A stretch of DNA of 64,000 nucleotides from positions 144,151-208,150 of the forward strand of contig JBGCEH010000001.1 of the NCBI GenBank assembly GCA_045106195.1. The letters are read 5' to 3'. Below are positions 44,038 through 52,577 of this stretch, in pieces (the first letter of the stretch is position 1; every line of letters begins with the position of its first letter). Position numbers and translations under genes: made by a program. Source of the DNA: Granulosicoccus sp045106195 (lineage in GTDB: Bacteria; Pseudomonadota; Gammaproteobacteria; Granulosicoccales; Granulosicoccaceae). The notes beneath the pieces are model-generated. The model was not told the origin of the DNA, searched no databases, and worked only from the letters and a program-made list of their open reading frames with translations.

Positions 44038-44726
44038 TACGGCTGCATCAAAAGTCAGTAATCTCAGGGTTATGATTATGGTTGCTGTCACCACTGAGCA
44101 GATTTAGAACACAGCACTGCGCATTCCTAGCGGCAAGACGATCGCACACTGTTACCGCTATTTGAATAGCGTGCATTGCGTCCTACCGATAGTGCATGAC
44201 TGAATCGCACTAACTTAACGGCCGATTAACGGGAAACGTCACTCACACGAATACAGGATTCTAAGTCCTTGCGGTGATTGATACCCGCCTTCGCGGGTAT
44301 GACGAGCTTAAGATAGTACGATTCGTGCATAACTTGCCAATCTGGGCATGTCCACCAGTACTGTTGCAGCCAACTCACTTTGGTGCTTGACAAGCATGAC
44401 ATTTCACATGCAAGATCGACTTGGTGGTTTTCCATGACAGTTAAGCTTGGTACCACTTTTGTACGAGGCCCTGTGTCAAGCTGACAGGAATTGCTTTTCC
44501 AAAGACGTAGACTACCCTGACTTATAAAAAAACAGTTCAATAACTTTGGTATTCAGCCCTTGATGTTTGTTGCTAGTGTTAAAAGGTATTCGGCAAACCG
44601 TAATGTATTTATGTAAACGAATCAAACGGACCATGCATTATCCCGTTCATCTGAAGATAGGATAATTTCATTGATCATCCGGAATCTGAAACTTTTCAGT
44701 AGATAGTAGCTTTAGGAGAAGGCATT
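44038..44726. other. Long AT-richer intergenic region with one palindromic repeat
   Basis: About 690 bases without a convincing gene. It holds the 20-base palindrome at 44281-44300 and the promoter region of the following gene. A minus-strand open frame (44226-44540) reads through the palindrome as VIPAKAGI, the usual false translation of such repeats; its cysteine- and tryptophan-rich upstream part (starting at an internal ATG near 44435) is not recognised. Confidence 0.45.
44281..44300. repeat. REP-like palindrome
   Basis: ATACCCGCCTTCGCGGGTAT is a perfect 8-bp stem with a short loop, followed by GACGAGC. This is the extragenic palindrome type 'ATNCCCGCNNNNGCGGGNAT' dispersed in many proteobacterial genomes. 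Only one copy was noticed in the window. Confidence 0.7.
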
Positions 44727-45668
44727 ATGTTCCGCTCGTCAATGATCCTACTGGCTTTTTTGATGCTAGCCCCTTTTGGGCAGAATGCAATTGGAAACGG
44801 AGAAGTACCAACACCAACCGAGCTTGACCCGTTTTACACATCGCTCTCGATTGTGCGAACGCGAACGACTCAACCTGACAATGACCCTGTCATTCGTACA
44901 GCGTATCAAGCAGATGCAAGCTTCAGTGGAATGACGTGGGGTGATAGACCCGCCTCCGATGGCAGTTTTTCAATCGCTGGCATACTTGAGTCCAGAAACG
45001 AAGAAGAGGAAGTACGCGTGTCTGGTGCGTATTTCATTAATTCCAAGGGTGGTGTTTATAGCCCTCATTATCTGCATGGCGGAACCACCTTTGGCGGTGG
45101 ATTGCGGGGAATCTACTCCGAACAGAACGATTTTGATCCAGGCGCTTTTATTCAATTTCAACATCTCTCGCCCTTGGATGTTAAATTTACTTCCAATATA
45201 AAGGAAGCAAAGTGGGGCTATGGAGGCGATGTAGTTGTCAATGATCAAGTCTTGGGACGATCGTCAACGACCCTCACGGTTGGGGGCGATTTCGCTCTTC
45301 GGCATGGTAATACTGCTCATGACAATATAAGCCTTGCACTTGATATTCAACACAGCTGGCTAGAATCAAAAGATGAATTGCCTCAAAATGCAACGCTGGC
45401 AGTATTCAGCATATCAGGAAGCCATCAACTACATGTTCCTTGGATCTACTTTCAAGCTGGATTGGGATTTGCTCGAGCCTATGACGATCCTTTGAATGAG
45501 GAAAACGACAATAGAAACGGCTACTTTTTGTCAGCATCTCTGGTATTTCGCACACCGATTGTAGTGCTGCCCTCAGACTCAGACATGCAAATCTTGAAAG
45601 GAGGATGGACGCCAGTTGGCGGATCTTCTGCCGGGTCGAATTTTTTTGATACATTCTGGGATCCTTAA
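44727..45668 (+). CDS. Secreted, probably outer-membrane barrel-like hypothetical protein
   Basis: A 313-residue protein with a signal peptide (MFRSSMILLAFLMLAPFGQNAIG) and GGAG 11 bases before the ATG. The body is strand-rich with alternating Gly and aromatics (GTTFGGGLRGIYSEQNDFDPGAFIQF, YFQAGLGFARAYDD), which suggests an outer-membrane barrel or a beta-sandwich. The C-terminus ends in FFDTFWDP and lacks the usual terminal Phe. No family is recognised. It is flanked by long non-coding sequence, AT-richer than its neighbours, and convergent with the FecR-TPR gene. Confidence 0.55.
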   Translation: MFRSSMILLAFLMLAPFGQNAIGNGEVPTPTELDPFYTSLSIVRTRTTQPDNDPVIRTAYQADASFSGMTWGDRPASDGSFSIAGILESRNEEEEVRVSGAYFINSKGGVYSPHYLHGGTTFGGGLRGIYSEQNDFDPGAFIQFQHLSPLDVKFTSNIKEAKWGYGGDVVVNDQVLGRSSTTLTVGGDFALRHGNTAHDNISLALDIQHSWLESKDELPQNATLAVFSISGSHQLHVPWIYFQAGLGFARAYDDPLNEENDNRNGYFLSASLVFRTPIVVLPSDSDMQILKGGWTPVGGSSAGSNFFDTFWDP

Positions 45669-45696
45669 AATCCTCCGTGTCGTGACGACGCGCCCA

Positions 45697-48600
45697 TCAA
45701 TCAAAGCTCATCTGCAACCGGGCAGTTAGCGTTCGTTCATAAGAAACACTTGGCACATTTGGGTCACTTTCCTGGAAGTTGAATTCCTTATCGAACAGGT
45801 TTTCAAACTCGATACTCAGGAACCCCGCAAACCGGGTACTCATGATCGCATCAAGCTGAAACCTGAGTGCTGCATCGACCGTCCAGAAGCTGTCTCGCCC
45901 CGGGTATACTTGACGTCCAACACGCGTCTCAAAAGGGTTGAAAAAGGTTCCTCTCTGCGTGATGTACTGAGGTTTAAACGACAGCTGAATATGCCGATTC
46001 AATCTGACTCCCAGGTCAACTGAGATTCTATCAGTGGTGCTGTTGACAAAAAATTCCTGCGACCGTGCGCCGCTGGGGCTGATGTACTCTTCATATTCAT
46101 ACTGTAGTGCAACCGATAACCACCGGGTGCTGTTATAAACGCCAATCGAATACCGTCTCTCTTCAAATTCGGTTGTCTCTGACGGTCTGCCCGGAGGACA
46201 GGCTTTATCAGTGGCTGTTGGTTTGTCCAGATGTCGATGGACTAACTCAACGTCAAGGTAGGTATCGCCCTCTGAACTGGCCTTGACTGGCCCCAAATGT
46301 AATCCAGCACCCACACCACCTATCGTCGAAACGGTACCTGCAAAGTCGTCATAGAGTTGATTGAATCCTGCGACCTGCGTCGGTTCAAGTGTGCGGTTAG
46401 TCGCCAGCGTACGCGTAATCGTTCTGGCCAGCACACTGCGCCAACGGATACGACCGTTCCGACCATTGACGCCGAGCTTGGGGCTGATGTTTCGGGATCG
46501 TACACCCCTAAGGTCCAAATCATCCAGACCGATGCCTAGTGTGTAATCGACGCCACTGTTTTTGGCAAACTGATGAGAAGGAAAAACATAAGCGTATGCG
46601 ACACTATGGTCGACTTCTGCCTGACTCAGCGGAGAACCTCTACAACTCTCCTCAGACTGTTGACTACTGTATCCGACACCCACCACTCGTTCGACATCTG
46701 AGCTTCTCGATGCCACCTGAAGCTCGCTATGATGACTATCGGTGTCCGTTCGACTAATCGTGTCGTTGTCTTCATGCTCAAGACGTCGTCCAAATGTGCT
46801 GTAATCATGATTCAGATACAGATCAGCTGTCGGTGAGTAGCTCCACCGCAAACCTAATCGGGCACGTTCGCGCTCCTCATCCAAACGATCCAAGAGATTG
46901 TAGTTTTCACGGTCGAACCGAGGTTCGCGATCTGCGCCTTGTTCGCTTTGAGAATCTGACAATTCAATCTGGGCAGAAAGCTCGCGGCCGAACCAGCGCT
47001 GTAGGAATATCGACGCAAGCTGCAGACGTCCGTCCTGATTGAACGCAAGGCCATCGCTTTCGAATCGATAGACGTTTGCAGAAGCCAGTGTTCTCGACAA
47101 TAGCCAATTCGCCTGAACCTCCGATGCCTGAGTATCGTGCGGACCCGTTGTTCGAGTCACTGTTGAGGTGAAACCCTGTCGGGAGAACAGCCGAGCGTAT
47201 TCATTAAACGAGACGGCACGTGGCCCGATATCGGGATAATCATCGAGACGCGATAAGCCCAGACTGGACGGTACGGGGTTGCTGTTCAATGGTTGCCGGA
47301 TTTGCGCCTGCAATTGTTCACTAGCGCGAGCTATTTCATGCCTCGGCCGCGACCGATAGGCATCCGCCATCAAACGATGTGCAGAATAATCGCGCGGGTT
47401 GCGATGCAAGGCATCGGTTCCCTCACCCAAGGTTAGACCACGAAAACCTACCGCTTCATAAATATGTCCACGTGAAGCGAGCGTGGTGGCCAAGTCTGCA
47501 TCCAGAAAGCTGCGAGTACGGAATACGCCGCGGTTATCATTCTTTTCAACTGCCGCTTGCAGATCACCCAGTGCCTTGTAGGTATCGTTCGACGCATGAT
47601 AAAAAAAGGCGCGATAGAGGTGTGGCAAGGGATCACTGCCATCGATCTCTTCGGCAAGGCGAAATTGATCAAGCGCCTGCCCTGCGCGACCATCAAGCGC
47701 ATAGGCCCGTCCGAGGTACACCCGCAACAGTGCACTCTCCGGATCCAGTGAAACCGCTGCCTCCAGATTCAATAGTGCCTGAGCGGTTTCTCCTCTCCTG
47801 ATATCAATCAGACCGAGTCCCAAACGCGGCAGCGGGTCGGTTTCGTCACGTGCTATAGCACGGAGAAACGAAGCTTCTGCAACCTTCATATCGTAGCCAC
47901 CAATCCCGATAAATCCGAGTACGGTGTGAGTACGTGAAAGCTCAGGTCCAAGCAGAACAGCGCGCCTCGCTATTCGCTCTGCATTTTTAACGTTTCCGGC
48001 AATTAGCTCAAGCTCAGCATGTCTTGACAGGACGGTCGGATCCTGTTGAGCCAGCCGTGCAGCGTTGACAGCACTTTCCAGTGCCTGAGTTAGCTCGTAA
48101 TCCGCTTGCTGTACGTATGACAGGGCAATCCATGCAATTGGGGATCTGTTATTCAGCTCTTCCGCGCGTTGCGCCAACTGACGAGCTTTACCATTCTCAC
48201 CCGCAGTGATCGCGATAATTGCGCGCAATGATAGATCCACAGCATCCTGGTCATTCCCCAAATATTCGAGAGCGTCTTCAACACGACCCGCTGCGATGAG
48301 CTCACGCGCTGCGCGTGTGCTACTTGTACCCTCGCCATTGCCACCCAGCACAGGATAATGAAGCGCCCAACGTACAGAGTTCCCTGAATCGACGATCGCT
48401 GGCTTCTCCCCCGCTACGGCAACAGCTGACTTTCCGGCACGAACCGGTATATTCCCGAATGTGTTGCAAGCGTCAACGACGCCCTCAATAACAGTGACTG
48501 TCGACGTGTTCTCACCGACCAATAGAGAAAATTCAGTCCCTTCCACTGATGCGTTAAGGTAGGGCGTGCTGATATCCAAAGGTGTTGGTTCGGTTGTAAA

Positions 48601-49065
48601 CAATCTCAGCACGCCTCGCCGTAAATCCAGCCACACTTGGTCAGCAGCTCTACGGCAAAGAGCGAGTACCCTGCGAGCTTTGCTCCCCGCGAAGGTTGAC
48701 TCATCTTTAGATTGATCCTCATTCTCGTCTCTACCCCGGGTTGCCAGCAATGTATTGGCATCGAGGCGTATGACAGAAGGTGGTTTTGTCACAGCCAGTG
48801 TCGCTCGAGCCAGCAAACCGGTTTGCAGCATCTCGCCGGCGCACAACAGACGGTCCGCGTCAGCAGTCTTTCCAGTACCAGGCAGGAGGCGGCGCAGCGT
48901 TTTACCACCAGCATCGAGTACATCAACCTCTCCTTGTACTGAAATTACTTCGCCGACGACAGCGTCTGAATCGCAGTGAGGTAGAGCTTCATCAGCACCA
49001 ACGCTGCCGGCAAATGTCAGTGAGCACAGTACGCACAATCCGGGCCTGGCTAAGCAACTGCGCAT
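45697..49065 (-). CDS. FecR-TPR-outer-membrane beta-barrel fusion protein
   Basis: A 1122-residue exported protein. Signal peptide (cleavage near VGA-DE); a FecR-type domain at about 35-230 (EVISVQGEVDVL, then TPYLNASVEGTEFSLLV and VTVIEGVV); TPR repeats at about 250-560 (repeated A...LG.A...P pattern, e.g. YLGRAYALDGRAGQALDQF); then about 500 residues of amphipathic strands like an outer-membrane barrel (YSIGVYNSTRWLSVALQYEYEEYIS) ending in TARLQMSFD. The FecR part is periplasmic, not fused to an anti-sigma helix. Its start overlaps the end of the cyclase gene by 16 bases, so the two are coupled. It could act as a signal-input or assembly factor at the outer membrane. Confidence 0.8.
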   Translation of the reverse strand: MRSCLARPGLCVLCSLTFAGSVGADEALPHCDSDAVVGEVISVQGEVDVLDAGGKTLRRLLPGTGKTADADRLLCAGEMLQTGLLARATLAVTKPPSVIRLDANTLLATRGRDENEDQSKDESTFAGSKARRVLALCRRAADQVWLDLRRGVLRLFTTEPTPLDISTPYLNASVEGTEFSLLVGENTSTVTVIEGVVDACNTFGNIPVRAGKSAVAVAGEKPAIVDSGNSVRWALHYPVLGGNGEGTSSTRAARELIAAGRVEDALEYLGNDQDAVDLSLRAIIAITAGENGKARQLAQRAEELNNRSPIAWIALSYVQQADYELTQALESAVNAARLAQQDPTVLSRHAELELIAGNVKNAERIARRAVLLGPELSRTHTVLGFIGIGGYDMKVAEASFLRAIARDETDPLPRLGLGLIDIRRGETAQALLNLEAAVSLDPESALLRVYLGRAYALDGRAGQALDQFRLAEEIDGSDPLPHLYRAFFYHASNDTYKALGDLQAAVEKNDNRGVFRTRSFLDADLATTLASRGHIYEAVGFRGLTLGEGTDALHRNPRDYSAHRLMADAYRSRPRHEIARASEQLQAQIRQPLNSNPVPSSLGLSRLDDYPDIGPRAVSFNEYARLFSRQGFTSTVTRTTGPHDTQASEVQANWLLSRTLASANVYRFESDGLAFNQDGRLQLASIFLQRWFGRELSAQIELSDSQSEQGADREPRFDRENYNLLDRLDEERERARLGLRWSYSPTADLYLNHDYSTFGRRLEHEDNDTISRTDTDSHHSELQVASRSSDVERVVGVGYSSQQSEESCRGSPLSQAEVDHSVAYAYVFPSHQFAKNSGVDYTLGIGLDDLDLRGVRSRNISPKLGVNGRNGRIRWRSVLARTITRTLATNRTLEPTQVAGFNQLYDDFAGTVSTIGGVGAGLHLGPVKASSEGDTYLDVELVHRHLDKPTATDKACPPGRPSETTEFEERRYSIGVYNSTRWLSVALQYEYEEYISPSGARSQEFFVNSTTDRISVDLGVRLNRHIQLSFKPQYITQRGTFFNPFETRVGRQVYPGRDSFWTVDAALRFQLDAIMSTRFAGFLSIEFENLFDKEFNFQESDPNVPSVSYERTLTARLQMSFD

Positions 49066-51176
49066 TCAGCATTCCCGACAAGCACAGGATCAACCGCAAC
49101 GACACGGATCGAACTGCTGAATCCGCGAAGTTGATGAATGCCCATATCCTTAATACTCAGGCCCACTTTACCAGCCTGCGGAGCAAACTCGTTGCTGGCT
49201 AGCATCATAGTGCCCATCGATTTATTCAACTGCTCGAGCCGTGATGCTCGATACACCGCACCACCGGTTAACTCGACACTACGACGTTGCTTGACACCTA
49301 CGCAACCGACAACGACTGGCCCACAGGTTAATCCAATATGAGTAGTCTGGAATCGTTGACTATTACTGTCAGCATTCATGTGTGACAGGATATCGCGAGC
49401 TGCCAGCAATGCGCGAGTACGCTGCTGAGCACCAGCACCTGCCCAGATCGCGGTCATACTATCCCCATAGGTCTTGACCACATCTGCTCCATGAAATGTC
49501 ACCCGATCAAACAACACAGAAAAATAACGTTCGTTGAGTTCATGAAGCGCCTCTGTTGAGAGTTCCTCACTCATCGCTGTAAAGCCGCGCACGTCACTCA
49601 CCAGGCAAACTGCCTGATCAAGCTGGCGGGGGCGTCCGCTGTCTAGCTGGGTAACAATCAGATCGGAGACGAACGTTCCAAGCTCACCTCTCGCCTTGTC
49701 TTTCAGGCGGTTACTTGTGCGTAGGTCTGATACCAATATAAAGGTAGTCACACAGGCAAGCGCGCATAGTGGTGTAATGACCGGTAGCCAGACATGTACA
49801 GAAGCGAATTTATAAGAGACCAATACCAACAGAGCACTGGCGGAAAAGACCACAAGTGCAATTGAACGGCGGGTACGTGTCGGTCGTGAGAAAAAAAACA
49901 CAGGAAGCAGGATAGACAACACCGAAAGCAGAATCTGAGGTGGATGAGCTTGAATATCCAGTGCATTATTCTGGCGCAGGTTGGCAAAGGCTGTCGCTGC
50001 CATTTCAACCCCCGACATCGGTTTCTCGTTTGATGAGAACACAGTGACATAGGCATCTTCACGCTGATGTTGTAATGAATCAAATGAGCCGCCAATGAAT
50101 ACAACACTACCTTCAAGAGGGTTTTCCCGATGCCCATTTGCGACATCATCAGCTAGCGTGTCAAGTTCTGTGTAGTCCAGCGTCGGCAGTGTTCGTGGCG
50201 GGCCATAGAGATTCAAATGCAGATGAGGGACACCCTTTCTGAGAACTACACGATCAGGCAACGAATCACTAAATTCACCACCTGCAGAACCATCGGTGCG
50301 CAGCACAACACTGGACCATAACTCGAATGCTGCCAGTGGCAATGTTGGAACAGTCGTTGGGACGAATTGAGAAATTGCATCATCCGACACACCTTCTATG
50401 CCGACGGATGGCGTGGATAAAGACGAACAATCGTTTGGCGGATCTGGCACGCTTTGACAGTTTTTAGCATTGAGTTCGAACAGAATAGGTGCACGCAACG
50501 CATATAAATCGTTACGCACTCTGGTAACCGGAATCTGTGAAAGCGTTAACTGTGAAACAGCCGATGCAATTTCAGGTACGGGCTTTTCCACAATGCCGCC
50601 CTTCAAAGCACCGGTGAACGGTTGTACATTCTGGACAAGCAGCGTGTTGGGTGCGGAGCGTAATGATCGCGCCAGTTCCTCGTCTTCAACAGGATGCGGA
50701 TCACGAAAGAATATGTCGATTGCGAGCACGCTAACATCAAGCTGTACAAGCTGATCAATCGCACGAGCATGCCGTTTCCGATCCCATTTTCGCAGGAGGC
50801 TGGGTTGTTCCAACTCAGTCGACTTGAACGGCGTGACGATGAACAAGTCGTCTAATGTTACGGGGGGGACGATGGCATTACGAACTCCAAACAGCAACGG
50901 AAGCCCGAACTGCCTCTCTAGCCGCTCACCAAAGGGTGTCACTGCCAGCAAACTAAAAAACAAGGCAATTGAAAGCCATGCCACAGCCGATGAGGGGCTG
51001 ACAAACCTACTCCATTCATCGGCAGAACCAGATGATGATGTGTTTGGCAACGAATGCCCACGAAACCGGCTCGTCGCTGACTGTAAGAGGCTCACTATAA
51101 TTTTACTTGTCGCAGAACACCATTCATCCCACACCAGGCTAACAAAGGCTGACGCAACACCTCCGATTCTTTCCAT
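49050..51176 (-). CDS. CHASE2-domain class III nucleotide cyclase
   Basis: A 708-residue inner-membrane receptor. One N-terminal membrane helix (about 62-82), a periplasmic CHASE2 domain (about 90-400, with DVSVLAIDIFFRDP and GSVVFIGGSFDS), three C-terminal helices (about 408-480) and a cytosolic class III cyclase (about 515-690). Cyclase residues: metal Asp in VSDVRGFTAMSE, second metal Asp with preceding Lys in VVKTYGDSMTAIW, and transition-state Arg in AVYRASRLE. The canonical Asn of the TVNxASR motif is Tyr, and the purine-site Asp of the preceding loop is Glu (VELTGG). It may have altered substrate use or low activity. A lipoprotein gene precedes and the FecR-TPR gene follows. Confidence 0.88.
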   Translation of the reverse strand: MERIGGVASAFVSLVWDEWCSATSKIIVSLLQSATSRFRGHSLPNTSSSGSADEWSRFVSPSSAVAWLSIALFFSLLAVTPFGERLERQFGLPLLFGVRNAIVPPVTLDDLFIVTPFKSTELEQPSLLRKWDRKRHARAIDQLVQLDVSVLAIDIFFRDPHPVEDEELARSLRSAPNTLLVQNVQPFTGALKGGIVEKPVPEIASAVSQLTLSQIPVTRVRNDLYALRAPILFELNAKNCQSVPDPPNDCSSLSTPSVGIEGVSDDAISQFVPTTVPTLPLAAFELWSSVVLRTDGSAGGEFSDSLPDRVVLRKGVPHLHLNLYGPPRTLPTLDYTELDTLADDVANGHRENPLEGSVVFIGGSFDSLQHQREDAYVTVFSSNEKPMSGVEMAATAFANLRQNNALDIQAHPPQILLSVLSILLPVFFFSRPTRTRRSIALVVFSASALLVLVSYKFASVHVWLPVITPLCALACVTTFILVSDLRTSNRLKDKARGELGTFVSDLIVTQLDSGRPRQLDQAVCLVSDVRGFTAMSEELSTEALHELNERYFSVLFDRVTFHGADVVKTYGDSMTAIWAGAGAQQRTRALLAARDILSHMNADSNSQRFQTTHIGLTCGPVVVGCVGVKQRRSVELTGGAVYRASRLEQLNKSMGTMMLASNEFAPQAGKVGLSIKDMGIHQLRGFSSSIRVVAVDPVLVGNAECAVA

Positions 51177-51239
51177 TCAAACGCACTTACCATTTTCTCG
51201 CTTTCAATTTCCGGCAATAACACCACACTGTCCTGGAAA

Positions 51240-51752
51240 TCAGTTGCGGATATAGGTCCTGCATTCGAACGGAGGCGTGAGTTCGGTGAAGGTGATCGTC
51301 TCAGTGGAAGGAAAGCCTAACTTGGTGATAAATCCTCTGTTCGAATCGTCCTCATTATTTCCGGAGCAATTCGGCATTTCATTGTCAGTCAGTACTTGCC
51401 TCCTGATTTCAAGCCCCGAGCCGTCTTCCGGTTCAACAACACCATAAAGCCCTGATGTGTCCTCCAGCCCCTCGATAGAGCTGTATGGGGCCGGGGTGCC
51501 AGGTTCAGCGTCCGCGTCAGGTTCGCTAAAAATGAATGTACTCGTACAGGAGGAATCGCTGCTTGTGTAAGACCACGTACCTACTATTCGCACACGTGCC
51601 TCTTCGAGAGGTATCTCGGCAGGTCTGGATGCGCAATCGTCGTCATTCAAAGGTTCACTATTCACACTTTCAACGTCATCACCAGAGTCACAAGCGCTCA
51701 ACGCCAAAACAAGCAATAACATGCAGATTCGTTCGATTGATTTTATCTTCAC
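51240..51752 (-). CDS. Small acidic lipoprotein
   Basis: A 170-residue lipoprotein of unknown function: n-region KIKSIER, hydrophobic ICMLLLVLALSAC with the lipobox LSAC, then an Asp/Ser/Glu-rich body with paired cysteines. A strand-like segment RIVGTWSYTSSDSSCTSTFIF recalls lipocalin-like 'GTW' openings. GTG 51752 has GAGG seven bases upstream; an ATG 24 bases earlier is possible. It lies 63 bases before the cyclase gene on the same strand and is likely the first gene of that operon. The Asp after the Cys (CDSG) would favour inner-membrane retention by the E. coli rule. Confidence 0.7.
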   Translation of the reverse strand: MKIKSIERICMLLLVLALSACDSGDDVESVNSEPLNDDDCASRPAEIPLEEARVRIVGTWSYTSSDSSCTSTFIFSEPDADAEPGTPAPYSSIEGLEDTSGLYGVVEPEDGSGLEIRRQVLTDNEMPNCSGNNEDDSNRGFITKLGFPSTETITFTELTPPFECRTYIRN

Positions 51753-51963
51753 AATACAGTCCTCATGTGTCGTCAAGTGGCTTGGGGCTACTGCAATCCT
51801 GGAAACTGAGCAACAGATACGAATCGCGATGACTTGAACTTATGCGCCAGTTTCAATCAGAAAATACCAAGCGTACACAGGAAGCGCAAATAAAGTCACA
51901 TTTTTGCCAGATCAATACCCCGTTCAGATGATCTGGCCACGGACCCTGTTTCTCTCAGATTAC

Positions 51964-52316
51964 CTATTTTCTCGGCACCTCTGTCAATACACTACTGGCG
52001 TGTTTTCGGGTGTTCTCTAACCCGTCAAGTATCAGATCCAAACCAAAAGTAACATCATCTACCCCTGAATGCTCTCCATTCATGATCCACCTAAGCGTTT
52101 GAAAAACCGGCCTCAAACAGACGGCTGTAACACGCGTTGGATTGCAAAGGAGGTACAGTAATACTCAATGGTGTTACCGACAGTATAGGATCTACAGACG
52201 CTTGTTGAAGGCACAGGAGATTTACATTTCCTCAAAGCTTGAGCCGTTCTGTCAGAATCTGAGGCTGGCTTTGCTGACGTCTCGTTTAAAAAGGCATGCG
52301 TAGCTTCCGATTCCAA
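51964..52316 (-). pseudogene. Degraded TetR family regulator, C-terminal part
   Basis: Two minus-strand stretches in different frames carry TetR C-terminal features: the YTVGNTIEYY segment (about 52155-52200), and nearer the end RWIMNGEHSGVDDVTFGLDLILDGLE, which is the FGLDLILDGLE ending of the tetracycline-repressor-like C-terminal domain (about 51990-52095), with a stop at 51964-51966. A frameshift separates them, and the N-terminal DNA-binding helix-turn-helix is missing. The gene is a remnant. Its lost 5' end faces the dehydrogenase remnant on the other strand. Confidence 0.6.
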
Positions 52317-52348
52317 TTATTAATTCGACAGCTGATGCTGACTACCTT

Positions 52349-52474
52349 GCATCACTTATGCAAAACAGGCAATTCACGCCTCTTGTTGATCGGGCATATG
52401 CGCTAGAGGATATCGTCGAGGCATTTCACTATGATGAGCGCGGTGAGAAAATTGATAATGTACTAAATTGGTAA
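52349..52474 (+). pseudogene. C-terminal fragment of a medium-chain alcohol dehydrogenase/quinone oxidoreductase
   Basis: The frame ASLMQNRQFTPLVDRAYALEDIVEAFHYDERGEKIDNV matches the last 35-40 residues of NAD(P)-dependent zinc-type dehydrogenases and quinone oxidoreductases (G.fkPvIDRtypLeeivEAhrYve.GhKiGNVv). Nothing of the rest of the enzyme is upstream; within about 30 bases the opposite-strand TetR remnant begins. So a single deletion may have removed the 5' parts of two divergent genes. Confidence 0.7.
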
Positions 52475-52577
52475 TGTATCAATCAGAATAACCTGATTCC
52501 ACCTGCCCTGTTGACTGGTCAAAGCGGCGCCGCCAGACTTAATCATCATCAGCGGCTACAACCATTGGAGTTCCGGC

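Larger units (their letters stand above)
51777..52577. other. Gene-debris interval
   Basis: 800 bases without an intact gene. It contains the lipoprotein promoter region at the left, the TetR and dehydrogenase remnants in the middle, and about 100 bases before the TPR gene at the right. No repeat or insertion-sequence end was found at the presumed deletion junction (about 52317-52348). Confidence 0.5.

Noticed and set aside
44226..44540. 104-codon minus-strand frame over the palindrome
   Set aside because: Its VIPAKAGI stretch is the standard false translation of a REP-like repeat; the rest is unrecognised.
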